Below the pieces are notes generated by a model that had not been told where the DNA came from, did not search any database, and was given only the letters and a program-made list of their open reading frames with translations. DNA of 64,000 bases from Flavobacteriaceae bacterium (GTDB lineage Bacteria; Bacteroidota; Bacteroidia; Flavobacteriales; Flavobacteriaceae). This document shows, in pieces, positions 28,064 through 39,030 of this stretch. The DNA lies in the NCBI GenBank assembly GCA_002716845.1, contig PBCE01000019.1, forward strand, positions 1 through 64,000, given 5' to 3'. Numbering within the stretch: the stretch's first letter is position 1; each line of letters opens with the position of its first letter. A program made the translations under genes and the position numbers.

Positions 28064-30793
28064 TTACTTTTTCTCTGTGAAATTTAACTCAGGATTAAAA
28101 ATAACGCTGATGATTTCCAATAAAATACTTTCAAAATGACGGAAGGTTTGGTCACTTAAAGCATCATCAGTTTCCTGATTACTGGAAAATGGCATAAAAT
28201 ATTGAGGTAGATTTCTAAAAGAGATGATGCCAACAGACGCTTTTGGGTGGCGATCCAATAAAGGTTTTTGAACCCAAGCATACAGTAAAATCTGAAATAA
28301 GTAGGCATAATTATCATCTTCATAAAAAATATTCCAGTCCGATAAATTCAGTTGTTTTGGTTGCACCATACCAGTCTTGTAGTCAATGATTCTCAAAGTA
28401 CCATTGAAAAGATCAACTCGATCTACGATACCAATTAATTTTATTGGGAAATTTAAACCAGGGACCTCAATCTCCTTCTCGAATTTTTTCTCCAATTGTA
28501 AAATTTGAATTTGATTGCCTTGACTTACCAGTTTTTGCTCAGATTCTAGGAAATCAAGAATTGATTTTTTTAGTACTTCAAAAATGATGTGATTTCTCCC
28601 CGTTTTTTGTTGGGTTCCATGATAGATTGATTGGTAGCTTTTTTCCATCAAGGGTAAAAGTTCGACCTTCATTTTATCGAAATCCTGTGGGGTCAAAATT
28701 TTGTTTTGATAAGGCGTATAAAGTAACTCGAGTACCTCGTGAACCAAGTTTCCTCTGTCTCGATTATTGATGGTAGATTCTACTGGTTTTTTTTCCCTAA
28801 TTTTTAATACTTTTTGGTAGTAAAAATCCAATGGGTTTCTGAGGAATAGCGCCAAGGAAGAAGGGGAAAATCCTTTTTTGCTAATTTCCCGCAACCTTTG
28901 TTGAATCCTACTTGTTTTTTCTATCGACCGCTCTGCTATTTTTGGAGTAGAATAGTTCAACACCAATTTTTTTTCTGTGATTTTGTGCTGGGGGTGTTTC
29001 AAATATTTTAACTGATATAAAAAACGACTCATCTCCCCAGAATTCAATCCATCGCTTTCGGTATTGTAGAGCAAGAATACCCTTTTTGTTCTTTGAATTA
29101 GGCGATAAAAATGATATGTATAAATTGCATCATTCTCAATAAAAGTAGGGAGATTGAATTTCTTTTTGAGATCGAAGGGGAGGAAAGAATTGTTCTTTTT
29201 TCCTCTGGGTAAAATTCCCTCGTTTAGGTTGGTAATGACTACGTTTTCAAAATCCAACAAACGTGTTTCCAATAGACCCATGATCTGAATTCCGTCTAAA
29301 GGTTCTCCAATAAAATCAATTTTTTCTTCTTTAATTAGGGTTTTAAAAACCAAAAGAAGTAAGGGGAGGTTTTCGATTGCGGAATAGGCTTTATGCATAT
29401 CCAACAAGCGGGTCAATAATACCTTTATATTTTTATAATAGGATAGGCTCAGCAAAGCAGTTCGCGCTTCCTTTTGATCCAAAAACTTAATAAAATGATC
29501 ACAAATAATAATAAGTCTTTCTATAAAATCTCCAGGATCATCTACAGATCCAAAAAAACATTTGGAGATCGGATTTGAATCCTTTGGAGACCATAGCTTA
29601 TTCTGTTGAATTCTATATAAGTTTTTAGATTCGATGTCGTTGAGTTGGCCTTCAAAATCAGTGTGGTGAAGTTTTAAAAGTGAGAAGCACCAAGGGGTGG
29701 ACAGTAAACTTTTAAGATCTTTATATAAGACAAACCCTCCTTTGCTGTTAAGGTGTAATTGAAATAACAGTTCGAAAAAATCTACAGCAGTGGTGTTTTG
29801 AAGCGGGTATCCCATGGTGACATTCCAGCCCTCGTTTGATTCGCCAATAGCCGAGATTGTCGGAGTTAGTAGGGATTCATTTCCCAAGACTACTGCTGTT
29901 TTTTGATCTGGATGATCTGCCGCCAATTCGTTTGCCAGTTGTGCTGCATATTTTGCCTGTGCAACGTTTTTACTCACACCAACGAACGTTATGCTTTTTG
30001 GTTTTGCATAGTTGACTTCAAAGGAGGTTTTTTGGGTGCGTAGGGACATCCATTCTTTATGATACTGTCGAATAAATTTACCTCCAACGTGTGTTTTATC
30101 TTCAAATATATATTGGTCGATGTCCCAGTACACCGTCCCCCTATTCCTAGAGATAAATTCCTGGATAATATTAGATTCAGATTGATTTAGTGCATTGAAG
30201 CCTACAAAAAAATGATGCTTTTGATTTTCGTTCATGTAGAACTCTAAGTTTTCCACCGCCTCTCTAAATATCAACCCTAAAGTCCCTTGTTGCTTTTTTT
30301 GGAGTCGCTGGCCAAATCCCTCATAAAGGGCGGGAATCATCCGCCAAAAATTCAAATGATTGTGCAAAAGCTTAACCTGACTTTCATTTTTTGACCATTG
30401 GCTCATCTCGTGATAAGAAAATTGAAAATCAAAGAACTTTTTAGAGTCAACCAAATGTGCGTCCATTTCATTAAAGTCAGATAAAATCAACGGAGCCCAA
30501 CCTAAAAATTGATCAAATGAATCCCTGTCTTTTTCAAGGGTAATATCCTTGTAGGTGGTGTACAATTCAAATAATGTATCTACTGCTGTTACTTTTTTGA
30601 ATCCTGACAATTCTTGAACAAAATTTTCAATACTGACGATCTCTGGAGCAAAAATTGGTTTTTGAATCTGACGTCCCAAAGCATTTTTTAGATACAAGAC
30701 AGCTCTTCGACTTGGCACCACGATTTTGATCGAATCAAAATCTTTTTTTAAATCAATTATCTTCTCTGCTATTTCGTCCAAAAAAGTTTTCAC
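28064..30793 (-). CDS. AddB-like PD-(D/E)XK nuclease with inactivated helicase-like region
   Basis: 909 aa; C-terminal GNLVHEVLELLY...GIVDRVDLFNGTLRIIDYKTG nuclease core; no Walker A at the N-terminus. Confidence 0.85.
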   Translation of the reverse strand: MKTFLDEIAEKIIDLKKDFDSIKIVVPSRRAVLYLKNALGRQIQKPIFAPEIVSIENFVQELSGFKKVTAVDTLFELYTTYKDITLEKDRDSFDQFLGWAPLILSDFNEMDAHLVDSKKFFDFQFSYHEMSQWSKNESQVKLLHNHLNFWRMIPALYEGFGQRLQKKQQGTLGLIFREAVENLEFYMNENQKHHFFVGFNALNQSESNIIQEFISRNRGTVYWDIDQYIFEDKTHVGGKFIRQYHKEWMSLRTQKTSFEVNYAKPKSITFVGVSKNVAQAKYAAQLANELAADHPDQKTAVVLGNESLLTPTISAIGESNEGWNVTMGYPLQNTTAVDFFELLFQLHLNSKGGFVLYKDLKSLLSTPWCFSLLKLHHTDFEGQLNDIESKNLYRIQQNKLWSPKDSNPISKCFFGSVDDPGDFIERLIIICDHFIKFLDQKEARTALLSLSYYKNIKVLLTRLLDMHKAYSAIENLPLLLLVFKTLIKEEKIDFIGEPLDGIQIMGLLETRLLDFENVVITNLNEGILPRGKKNNSFLPFDLKKKFNLPTFIENDAIYTYHFYRLIQRTKRVFLLYNTESDGLNSGEMSRFLYQLKYLKHPQHKITEKKLVLNYSTPKIAERSIEKTSRIQQRLREISKKGFSPSSLALFLRNPLDFYYQKVLKIREKKPVESTINNRDRGNLVHEVLELLYTPYQNKILTPQDFDKMKVELLPLMEKSYQSIYHGTQQKTGRNHIIFEVLKKSILDFLESEQKLVSQGNQIQILQLEKKFEKEIEVPGLNFPIKLIGIVDRVDLFNGTLRIIDYKTGMVQPKQLNLSDWNIFYEDDNYAYLFQILLYAWVQKPLLDRHPKASVGIISFRNLPQYFMPFSSNQETDDALSDQTFRHFESILLEIISVIFNPELNFTEKK

Positions 30794-30820
30794 TGAACTA
30801 ACATCTTCAATATTTATGGC

Positions 30821-33800
30821 TTATGCAACCTGTTTTACCGTTGCCTTTTTACCTATATAAACCAAAAAACACTTTGGGGTTTCTTGGGTCATTTGTTCCA
30901 GAATTTCACCGTAATGATTTATTTGGGTTATGTGTTTAGGATGTTGTTTTCCTATTTTATAATCTAAAATTACCCAGTTATTTTTTTGCTTAATAATTCT
31001 GTCTGGTCGGACAAAAGTATCATCAGGAATCAATATGTCTCTTTCGTTAAAGACCTCCACCTCTTCGTCAAAATAGGCAGATATTTCGGGATGTTCCACT
31101 ATGTTTGTTATCATTTGTAAATAATGGTCATGTTCTTCTTTTCCAATAATCCCTGAAATCAGGGCGTCTTCAACCACCGATTGGACCTCATAGGCATAGT
31201 GAATTTTGGACAACAACTCGTGAACCAACAGCCCCTCTTGTTTGGCATCGACAGCCCCTTCTTCGTGTCTTGTGTTCATTTGTATCCAAAGCTTTTTTTG
31301 CCAATCGGGTTTAATCTTTAATTCCGGTTGAATCACACCAAAATCAGTTTTTTTCTCCTCCTTTTGATTTGGCTCCTCCCTCCCCCAAAAAAACGGTTTT
31401 TCTATATCGGGTATTGCTTTTTGGTGTCTCACAAATTGATTGAGTAAAGTCGCAAAACTTTTGTAAGCCACTGCTGATTCTCGCTCTAATGTGCAAATAA
31501 TGTGCATTTGTGAGACCGCTCTTGTGAGAGCAACGTACAAGGTGTTAAGGGAATCCCCCCGGTCGGCCACAAGCGCTTGTTCATAAAATGCTTTACCCTC
31601 CTCACCCAGATAATTTAGTTTGCTGGAAAAAGAAATTAGCCCTTGTTGAAAGTCCGTATCAAATAAATTCTGGACAGGAAACCAAACTTTACGGCCAAAA
31701 GAGGGGACCAAATCTTCGGAAGCAAATGGCATTACTACTACCTCGAACTCTAAACCCTTGGCTTTGTGAATTGTCATAATTCGGACTGCATTGGTGCCCT
31801 CGGGTAACACGATATTTTTTGTAATTCCTTTCTGATCCCAGTGGGATAGATAGCTTAAAAAACTTACTTTTTCCTTGCTGCTGTACTCAAAAACATCATC
31901 TAAAAAAGCGATGAGGTGTGCACCGATATTTTTATCGAGGCTAAAAGAGGCAATGGCATATTCTACTGCATTATAGATCGATTTTTTTGAGAAGTCTTGA
32001 AAATCAAAAACAAAACCAAATTGCTCCTCAATGGCGCGCTGAAAATCGCGGATATTCTTGAATATTGCATCGTTTAGGGTTTTGTCTAAATCCCTTTCAG
32101 TTTCAGCATTATCGTGCAGAAATTCAATAATATATCTTTTTTCCTGATCGTCCTCGGGATCGATTGCCAATCGAATTAAAGCAATGATAAAATTTACCGT
32201 TGGAGAACTTCCCAGAGACAAAGATTCAGAGGAAACAAAAGGAATCTCAGCAACTTGTAGAGCCGCTGCTATCTTACTCGCCTGCTCCTTTTTTCTGACC
32301 AAGACAGCCATATCTTCCCAGGAAAAACCATTAGCTTTGGCTGCATTCAATGAACGAATGGTTTGTTCTTGATAGTGCGGCAGTGTGCTTTCTTTTTTTT
32401 TTCCTTTTTCAATAAAACGGATGACCACCAGGCCTCCTTTTTTATCGTTAAAAAGCTGTTGGGTTTGCTGATCAAACAATTGATGCTGATTGGGATCTGT
32501 GAGATGCGTTGCTGCCCATGATAAAAAATGATTGTTAAAATCTACAATGGCTTCACGAGACCTGTAGTTTGTTGGTAGATTTATAATATGAGGCGTTATT
32601 TGAAAAGGACTTTCTTTATTCAACAGCTTCAAAAACTGTTCATTATCCCCTCCTCTCCAACGGTAAATGGCTTGTTTGGGATCCCCCACCAATAGTAGTG
32701 AACCCTCATGGTGGTCGTCGTCTAATCCTTGAAGTGCGTTTGAAATTAGGGGGAGTAAATTTTTCCACTGGAGGCGTGAGGTATCCTGAAATTCATCAAT
32801 AAAATAGTCGCGGTAACGTTCTCCCATTCGCTCGTATATGTAAGGTGCGTCTAAATCAGAAATCTCTTTGTCGATAATTTCATTGAAGTGACTTATGAGC
32901 AATCGATTTTTAGGGATCTGAAGGGCCTCTAAGCCCTCCTCCATCTTGCCTATTAATGAAAGTGGTGTCCATTGATTGATGATGTTTTTGAGTAGGTGAA
33001 TCCGTCCAACCATTGATTGGGCTTGCTTGTAGTTTTTGAGCAGTTGAGGGATTAGTAAATCAATACTGTTTTTTTTGGCTGCTAAAAGTGACTTAGAGTA
33101 GAGCCTGGCTCCTTGGGTCAAATTAAGCTCTAATTGATTTTTATAGAGATCATCGATTTCACCATCCGCGATTTTTTTAAAATGTTTAAAAAGGGTCTTT
33201 CGGTTGAAATCATTCTCTGACAAACCGCGATCAGTAATAAGTTTAAGGGTCAATTCACCGATATGTACGAGTTCCTTTTTATGAGAGATCAGGAGTTTAT
33301 TAAAACTATTTTTATGCTTCTCAAAGTCTTCTGATGTTAAGCCCCTAAGTTGAGCTATCGGTATGCGATCGTTCTCGTTGAGCAATAGTTTTGAGAAATC
33401 AAAAAGGTCTTTTGCAATGTTCCAGCTTTTGAGTTCGTCAATTTTGGTTAAGCTAAAATCAACCAAGATTTTGGTCAAAGAATTGTCAACACCCGCCTGA
33501 TCAATAATGTTTTCTGTAAGCTCATCTAATAGGGGGTCACTGTCTAATACTACCTCAAAACTGGCGGGTATTTTTAGGTCTTTAGCAAAACTCTTAATGA
33601 TTTTATGGGTAAAACTATCGAGTGTTATGACTTCGAAGGCGGCGTATTCGTGTAAAATTTTATTTAAAACCCTTGTGGCTTTTTGCTGCAAGCTGGGCCA
33701 TTCAATTTTTAAATCGATAATCAGGCTGCTGCGAATATCTTTTATCTTATGGTCTTCGTGGTTATAGGCCAGCAGAAAAAGGCTGGACAAAATCCTGTAC

Positions 33801-33964
33801 TTCATTTCATTAACGGCCTTGTTGGTAAAAGTCATTGCCAACATGTTTTTATAAATATCCTCTCGCTTAGAGGAAAGGAGTTTTCTGAGATAGGCGTATA
33901 CCAAAGTATAGGTTTTACCCGATCCAGCAGCTGCATTTATGATATGAAATGAACCTGATCTCAT
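30821..33964 (-). CDS. AddA-like UvrD-family helicase/nuclease
   Basis: 1047 aa; INAAAGSGKTYTL Walker A, DEFQDTSRLQW, VGDPKQAIYRWRGG, TIHKAKGLEFEVVVMPF; C-terminal RPDRII...VILDYKIG nuclease motif. Confidence 0.92.
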   Translation of the reverse strand: MRSGSFHIINAAAGSGKTYTLVYAYLRKLLSSKREDIYKNMLAMTFTNKAVNEMKYRILSSLFLLAYNHEDHKIKDIRSSLIIDLKIEWPSLQQKATRVLNKILHEYAAFEVITLDSFTHKIIKSFAKDLKIPASFEVVLDSDPLLDELTENIIDQAGVDNSLTKILVDFSLTKIDELKSWNIAKDLFDFSKLLLNENDRIPIAQLRGLTSEDFEKHKNSFNKLLISHKKELVHIGELTLKLITDRGLSENDFNRKTLFKHFKKIADGEIDDLYKNQLELNLTQGARLYSKSLLAAKKNSIDLLIPQLLKNYKQAQSMVGRIHLLKNIINQWTPLSLIGKMEEGLEALQIPKNRLLISHFNEIIDKEISDLDAPYIYERMGERYRDYFIDEFQDTSRLQWKNLLPLISNALQGLDDDHHEGSLLLVGDPKQAIYRWRGGDNEQFLKLLNKESPFQITPHIINLPTNYRSREAIVDFNNHFLSWAATHLTDPNQHQLFDQQTQQLFNDKKGGLVVIRFIEKGKKKESTLPHYQEQTIRSLNAAKANGFSWEDMAVLVRKKEQASKIAAALQVAEIPFVSSESLSLGSSPTVNFIIALIRLAIDPEDDQEKRYIIEFLHDNAETERDLDKTLNDAIFKNIRDFQRAIEEQFGFVFDFQDFSKKSIYNAVEYAIASFSLDKNIGAHLIAFLDDVFEYSSKEKVSFLSYLSHWDQKGITKNIVLPEGTNAVRIMTIHKAKGLEFEVVVMPFASEDLVPSFGRKVWFPVQNLFDTDFQQGLISFSSKLNYLGEEGKAFYEQALVADRGDSLNTLYVALTRAVSQMHIICTLERESAVAYKSFATLLNQFVRHQKAIPDIEKPFFWGREEPNQKEEKKTDFGVIQPELKIKPDWQKKLWIQMNTRHEEGAVDAKQEGLLVHELLSKIHYAYEVQSVVEDALISGIIGKEEHDHYLQMITNIVEHPEISAYFDEEVEVFNERDILIPDDTFVRPDRIIKQKNNWVILDYKIGKQHPKHITQINHYGEILEQMTQETPKCFLVYIGKKATVKQVA

Positions 33965-34030
33965 AATTTCTTATAGTTTAAATTTAGTTTTTTTCATCGT
34001 CATCCCTTACGGAATGAGTAAAAGATATTC

Positions 34031-34038
34031 TACTTTTG
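34031..34038 (+). promoter_or_regulatory. Candidate -7 box TACTTTTG upstream of sodB
   Basis: TAnnTTTG match 21 nt upstream of the ATG. Confidence 0.4.
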
Positions 34039-34058
34039 TAGTATATAAATAAAATATT

Positions 34059-34667
34059 ATGACTTTTAAATTACCTAAATTAAATTATGCTAGTGATGCA
34101 CTAGAACCGCATATTGACGCAAGAACCATGGAAATCCACCATGGTAAACACCACAATGGTTATACGACCAAACTCAATTCTGCAATTGAGGGTACTTCAA
34201 TGGAATCTGATTCTATAGAGGACATACTTTACAATATGGACATGAGCAACGGGGCTTTGAGAAATAACGGTGGGGGATATTTCAACCATTGTTTGTTTTG
34301 GGAAGTTATGGGACCAAATGGCGGGGGACAACCCACGGGACCATTGGCTCAAGCCATTGATAAGGCTTTTGGATCTTTTGAAGCCTTTCAAACTGCATTT
34401 TCCAACGCTGCCGCTACTCAATTTGGTTCTGGCTGGGCTTGGTTATGTGTCCAAAAAGGGGGAAATGTTGAAGTGTGCTCTTCTGCAAACCAAGACAACC
34501 CATTGATGCCTGGAATTGGATGTGGCGGCACCCCTATTTTAGGGTTAGATGTATGGGAACACGCATATTACTTAAACTACCAAAACAGAAGACCTGACTA
34601 TATCAGCGAGTTTTTCAATGTGATTAATTGGGAGAATGTTAGCGTATTGTACGAACAGAATCTTTAA
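34059..34667 (+). CDS. sodB: Superoxide dismutase (Fe/Mn)
   Basis: [24 protein letters not shown] and [19 protein letters not shown] signature. Confidence 0.97.
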   Translation: MTFKLPKLNYASDALEPHIDARTMEIHHGKHHNGYTTKLNSAIEGTSMESDSIEDILYNMDMSNGALRNNGGGYFNHCLFWEVMGPNGGGQPTGPLAQAIDKAFGSFEAFQTAFSNAAATQFGSGWAWLCVQKGGNVEVCSSANQDNPLMPGIGCGGTPILGLDVWEHAYYLNYQNRRPDYISEFFNVINWENVSVLYEQNL

Positions 34668-34700
34668 TGGAGTTGGGGAAACCAAATGGGTTAAAAATAA

Positions 34701-34725
34701 AAAGGGAGGATAAATCCTCCCTTTT
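34701..34725 (+). terminator. Rho-independent terminator after sodB
   Basis: AAAGGGAGGAT-AA-ATCCTCCCTTTTT: 11-bp stem followed by a T-run. Confidence 0.85.
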
Positions 34726-34898
34726 TGCCCCAAATCTTACCATGAACTTAACCTACTTATGTTCTGGTGTAGTAAAATTAGATTTAACCCCCAACTCGTG
34801 ATTATAAAAACGATTAAATACACATATTTTAGATAAAAGGAGCTTGAAGTGAATTTATTTATATAAGTGAATAAATTTATTATGTTACCTTGCCCTTT

Positions 34899-36797
34899 TT
34901 AATATGCCCGAATAGATTTTCCCTCATAAAAATTCATAAAAGCACGGTTGACAACCCGGTTGCCACCTGGTGTGGGATAATCCCCTGAAAAATACCAATC
35001 CCCTAAGTTTTTTGGGCAGGCTTTGTGGAGCCCTTCTATAGTTTGAAAAATAATCTCGACTTCTGCTTTGATCGAATCTGCTCTCAAAATTTTAGCAATT
35101 TTTGCTGAGATCTGTTCGTTTGTAAAGGGATGGTACAATGCCTTTACATGATTCTCAATCGATTCCAATGGTTTGTATTCACTGCTCTTGCATTGCATGT
35201 ATATTTGGTCCAAAATATTCTCCAAGGTTCCTTGGTCTTCGTGCAACTTGAGGGTGGCTTTAAAAGCTATGAAATTATTAATTTTCGCCATGTCTATTCC
35301 ATAGCAATCTGGATATCGTATTTGTGGAGCGCTGGAAACAATTATAATTTTCTTAGGGTTCAGTCGGTCCAACATCTTCAAAATGCTTTTCTCTAAGGTG
35401 GTCCCCCGAACAATACTATCGTCAATAATTACCAAATTATCTGTCGGTTTTATTACACCATAGGTAACATCGTAAACGTGAGCAACGAGATCATCGCGGC
35501 TTGCATCTTCAGTAATAAATGTTCTGAGTTTTGCATCTTTAATGGCTATCTTTTCAATTCTTGGTCGCAAGGAAAACAATTTTTCTAGCGCACCATTTTG
35601 GAGTTTTTTATCATCGAGTATCGACTTTTTCAAGGAATGAACAATATTGTCTTGAACAGCACCTAAAAGGCCATAAAATGAAGTCTCAGCAGTATTTGGT
35701 ATGAATGAAAATACGGTATTTTCTAAGTCATTATTGATGGATTTCTGTACTTGTGGAAACAAGAGCCTTCCTAATTTTTTTCTTTCTTTATAAATTTCCG
35801 CATCACTTCCTCTGGAAAAATATATACGTTCAAAAGAACAAGATTTGGGATCTGTAGCTTCTTGGATCTGGCTTAAATTAACTTTCCCCGATTTCTTGGT
35901 AAGCAAGGCACAACCCGGTGCAAGCTCACGTATTGATTCAAAAGGCACATTAAAAACAGTTTGAATGGCTGGCCGCTCTGAGGCTACCACTAGAATTTCA
36001 TCATCGTCGTAATAATATGCAGGTCTTATTCCAGCAGGGTCTCTGAATACAAAAGACTCACCGTGGCCCAATAGTCCTGCGATGGTATAGCCTCCATCCC
36101 ATTTTTTTGATGCCTTACGCAATACTTTTTTCATGTTCAAACTTTCGGCGATCTTAGGAGAAGCCTCGGCTTTGTTAAACCCTTCTTTCTTCAGTTTCTT
36201 ATAAATTTTGGCAACAGCATCGTCTAAAAAATGTCCTATTTTCTCCATTACAGTGATGGTATCGGCTTTTTCTTTTGGGTGCTGACCCAAGTCTACCAAT
36301 GTTTCAAAAAGCTCATTTACATTGGTGAGGTTAAAATTTCCTGCAACGATCAAATTTCGATGCATCCAATTGTTTTGTCTCAAAAAAGGATGGACGCTTT
36401 CTATACTGTTTTTACCAAAAGTTCCATAGCGCAGATGTCCTAAAAGTAACTCCCCAGCATAGGGAACTTCTTGTTTGAATTGATCTACGTCCTCTAAAAG
36501 GTTAGGTAAGTTTTTCGAGGCTTGCTTTACGCTTTTATTTACCTTTCCAAAAATATCTTGTATGGGTTGTTGTCCGTTAGACCGAACCCGAGCAATGTAG
36601 CGTTGACCTGCTTGCATATTGAGTTTAATACACGCCAATCCGGCACCGTCTTGACCTCTATTGTGCTGCTTTTCCATCATCAAATACATTTTATTGATCC
36701 CAAACATTAGCGTGCCGTATTTTTGTTTATAGTATTGGAGATCTTTTTTTAGGTGGATCATTGCAATCCCACACTCGTGTTTGATGGCGTCACTCAT
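34899..36797 (-). CDS. Amidophosphoribosyltransferase (long Bacteroidota-type)
   Basis: HECGIAMIHL N-terminal Cys glutaminase, QHNRGQDGAGLA, VIIDDSIVRGTT PRPP motif. Confidence 0.88.
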   Translation of the reverse strand: MSDAIKHECGIAMIHLKKDLQYYKQKYGTLMFGINKMYLMMEKQHNRGQDGAGLACIKLNMQAGQRYIARVRSNGQQPIQDIFGKVNKSVKQASKNLPNLLEDVDQFKQEVPYAGELLLGHLRYGTFGKNSIESVHPFLRQNNWMHRNLIVAGNFNLTNVNELFETLVDLGQHPKEKADTITVMEKIGHFLDDAVAKIYKKLKKEGFNKAEASPKIAESLNMKKVLRKASKKWDGGYTIAGLLGHGESFVFRDPAGIRPAYYYDDDEILVVASERPAIQTVFNVPFESIRELAPGCALLTKKSGKVNLSQIQEATDPKSCSFERIYFSRGSDAEIYKERKKLGRLLFPQVQKSINNDLENTVFSFIPNTAETSFYGLLGAVQDNIVHSLKKSILDDKKLQNGALEKLFSLRPRIEKIAIKDAKLRTFITEDASRDDLVAHVYDVTYGVIKPTDNLVIIDDSIVRGTTLEKSILKMLDRLNPKKIIIVSSAPQIRYPDCYGIDMAKINNFIAFKATLKLHEDQGTLENILDQIYMQCKSSEYKPLESIENHVKALYHPFTNEQISAKIAKILRADSIKAEVEIIFQTIEGLHKACPKNLGDWYFSGDYPTPGGNRVVNRAFMNFYEGKSIRAY

Positions 36798-36815
36798 TTT
36801 TTATAATGATTTTGT

Positions 36816-37745
36816 TTATTCAAGCTGTATCTCAAATGTAGTTAAATCTTTAAAAGCTCTAAGGCGCTCTGACATCATTTTTAGACTGTGATTTACTAGG
36901 TTTTCAGTACCAAATTTCTCAACGGTAAAAGAAGCCATTGCAGAACCGTAGATTATGGCAGATTTCATGTTTTCAAAAGAAATATCAGCCGTTTGGGTCA
37001 AATATCCAGTAAAACCACCTGCAAAACTATCTCCTGCACCTGTAGGATCAAATACCTCTTCCAATGGCAGTGCTGGTGCGCAAAATATTTCATTATTATA
37101 AAAGAGCAAAGCACCGTGTTCGCCTTTTTTTATGATTACGTATTTTGGCCCCATATCATGAATTTGATTTGCAGCCTTAATCAACGAGTATTCTCCTGTC
37201 AGTTGACGTGCCTCCTCGTCGTTGATTGATATCACATCGACTTTGGAAATTACTTGATCCAGCGTTTCCCTATAATGTTCCATCCAAAAATTCATGGTAT
37301 CCAAAACAATAAGTTTTGATTTGGATGTCAACTGGCCTAGGGCTTTGAGTTGAACATCAGGAGATAGATTTCCCAACATTACTATTTCAGCATCTTTATA
37401 GTGATCGGGGATTATTGGATTAAAATTTTCAAGGACATTCAATTGGGTTTCTAATGTGGTTCGGGTATTTAGGTCGTTGCGGTATTTTCCGCGCCAAAAA
37501 AAAGTTTTGCCATCTTTAACCTGTTCCACGCCCGAGAGATCAATCCCACTGTCCTCCAATAAGTCTAAGTGTTTTTTTTCAAAATCATCCCCTACTACCG
37601 AAACTATGCCGCAATCCAGAGAGAATCGCGAAGCGGACAAACCAATGTAGGTTGCAGCACCTCCCAATATTTTATCTATTTTTCCAAAGGGTGTTTCAAT
37701 GGCATCGTAGGCCATGGTGCCTACCACCAATAGTTTGTTCTTCAT
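36816..37745 (-). CDS. PfkB-family sugar/nucleoside kinase
   Basis: GGAATYIGLSASRF and DPTGAGDSFAGGF motifs. Confidence 0.9.
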   Translation of the reverse strand: MKNKLLVVGTMAYDAIETPFGKIDKILGGAATYIGLSASRFSLDCGIVSVVGDDFEKKHLDLLEDSGIDLSGVEQVKDGKTFFWRGKYRNDLNTRTTLETQLNVLENFNPIIPDHYKDAEIVMLGNLSPDVQLKALGQLTSKSKLIVLDTMNFWMEHYRETLDQVISKVDVISINDEEARQLTGEYSLIKAANQIHDMGPKYVIIKKGEHGALLFYNNEIFCAPALPLEEVFDPTGAGDSFAGGFTGYLTQTADISFENMKSAIIYGSAMASFTVEKFGTENLVNHSLKMMSERLRAFKDLTTFEIQLE

Positions 37746-37817
37746 TAAACAAAAATAATAAACTTAGGGAGGCGCATAAGGTAATTAGAAAAGATTTATT
37801 GACGAGTTTTCAATAAT

Positions 37818-38303
37818 CTACTGCTTTGGGTTTTCAAGTTGATATTGCTCAAAATAGGTGTCGATGTTAATGGGACTTTTTTTCGCAGCAGTATGGGCCA
37901 AACGATCACATCTTTCGTTTTGTGGATGTGCGTTGTGTCCCTTGATCCATTGATAATCCACTTTATGTTTTCTGTGAATCTTCAAAAAGCGTTTCCATAA
38001 ATCAGGATTTTTTTTGTTTTTAAAATCTTTTTTTTCCCAATTAAAAACCCATTTTTTTTTAACCGCATCAATCACATATTTTGAATCGGAATATACGACC
38101 ACCACACCTCCATCCCGACGAAGTGTTTCAAGCCCAATGATCACTGCTAAAAGCTCCATTCGGTTGTTAGTGGTCATTCGGAACCCCTCCGAAAATTCTT
38201 TGATGTATTCTTTACCTTTCCATTCCATGACGATTCCATAGCCTCCAGGACCAGGATTGCCAATGGCAGATCCATCACTGTAAATATTAACTTGATCTAT
38301 CAT
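37818..38303 (-). CDS. rnhA: Ribonuclease HI
   Basis: IYSDGSAIGNPGPGG, RMELLAVI, WIKGHNAHPQNERCD. Confidence 0.95.
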   Translation of the reverse strand: MIDQVNIYSDGSAIGNPGPGGYGIVMEWKGKEYIKEFSEGFRMTTNNRMELLAVIIGLETLRRDGGVVVVYSDSKYVIDAVKKKWVFNWEKKDFKNKKNPDLWKRFLKIHRKHKVDYQWIKGHNAHPQNERCDRLAHTAAKKSPINIDTYFEQYQLENPKQ

Positions 38304-38893
38304 TATGGAAATAATAACTTTTGGATGACGGCTGGGTAATGAATGTATTCCAATTGGTGAACCTTATCGGCAATTTCCTGAATACTTTCATTTCTTTCAA
38401 TGGCAGTTTTGGATTGAAAAATAATATTTCCTTGGTCATAATGCTCATTAACATAATGGATTGTGATACCTGTTTCTCGATCTCCTGCCTCTTTTACAGC
38501 CCTATGTACCCTATCGCCATACATTCCTTTTCCTCCGTATTTTGGCAATAATGCAGGGTGAATATTAATTATTTGATCTGAAAAAGTTTGGGTAAATTCA
38601 ACAGGAATTTTTAATAAAAAACCTGCCAAAATGATTAAATCAGGATCCAAACGCTTTACTTCATACAGTAAATGACCCGTTTCCATTTGGCTTTTATCAA
38701 AAACTTTTACTGGAATTTTCATTTTTGCGGCTCGGGCAATCACTCCTGCATTTGCCCTATTGGTGAAAACGCATCCCACCCTTAGCTTTGCATCGCCTTT
38801 AAAATGCTTTACAATGTTTTCTACATTGGTGCCAGAACCAGAGGCAAATAAGACGATATTTTTAGTTTTTTTATTTACCATAAATGAACTCAA
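38303..38893 (-). CDS. purN: Phosphoribosylglycinamide formyltransferase
   Basis: FASGSGTNVENI, INIHPALLPKYGGKGMYG, ETGITIHYVNEHYDQG. Confidence 0.95.
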   Translation of the reverse strand: MSSFMVNKKTKNIVLFASGSGTNVENIVKHFKGDAKLRVGCVFTNRANAGVIARAAKMKIPVKVFDKSQMETGHLLYEVKRLDPDLIILAGFLLKIPVEFTQTFSDQIINIHPALLPKYGGKGMYGDRVHRAVKEAGDRETGITIHYVNEHYDQGNIIFQSKTAIERNESIQEIADKVHQLEYIHYPAVIQKLLFP

Positions 38894-38993
38894 ACATCAA
38901 TTAGAGCTTATTTTAGGGATTATTTAAATGCATTAGATTCACAAATAAAAGTTATATTTTTTTTCCTAAATAGTGATTTGAGTCAAAGTTTTA

Positions 38994-39001
38994 TATTTTT
39001 G
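38994..39001 (+). promoter_or_regulatory. Candidate -7 box TATTTTTG upstream of acpP
   Basis: TAnnTTTG match about 30 nt upstream of the acpP ATG. Confidence 0.4.
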
Positions 39002-39030
39002 TCCACAATAATTTAAAACAAATTTTGATT

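Noticed and set aside
28064-33964. UvrD-helicase plus PD-(D/E)XK nuclease pair as a novel phage-defence system
   Set aside because: Motif layout matches AddA/AddB-type recombination proteins in a housekeeping neighbourhood; no other defence genes nearby.
34851-34880. AATTTATT...AATAAATT inverted repeat near the 3' end of the amidophosphoribosyltransferase gene
   Set aside because: A+T-only 8-bp stem; not convincing beyond background in an A+T-rich gap.
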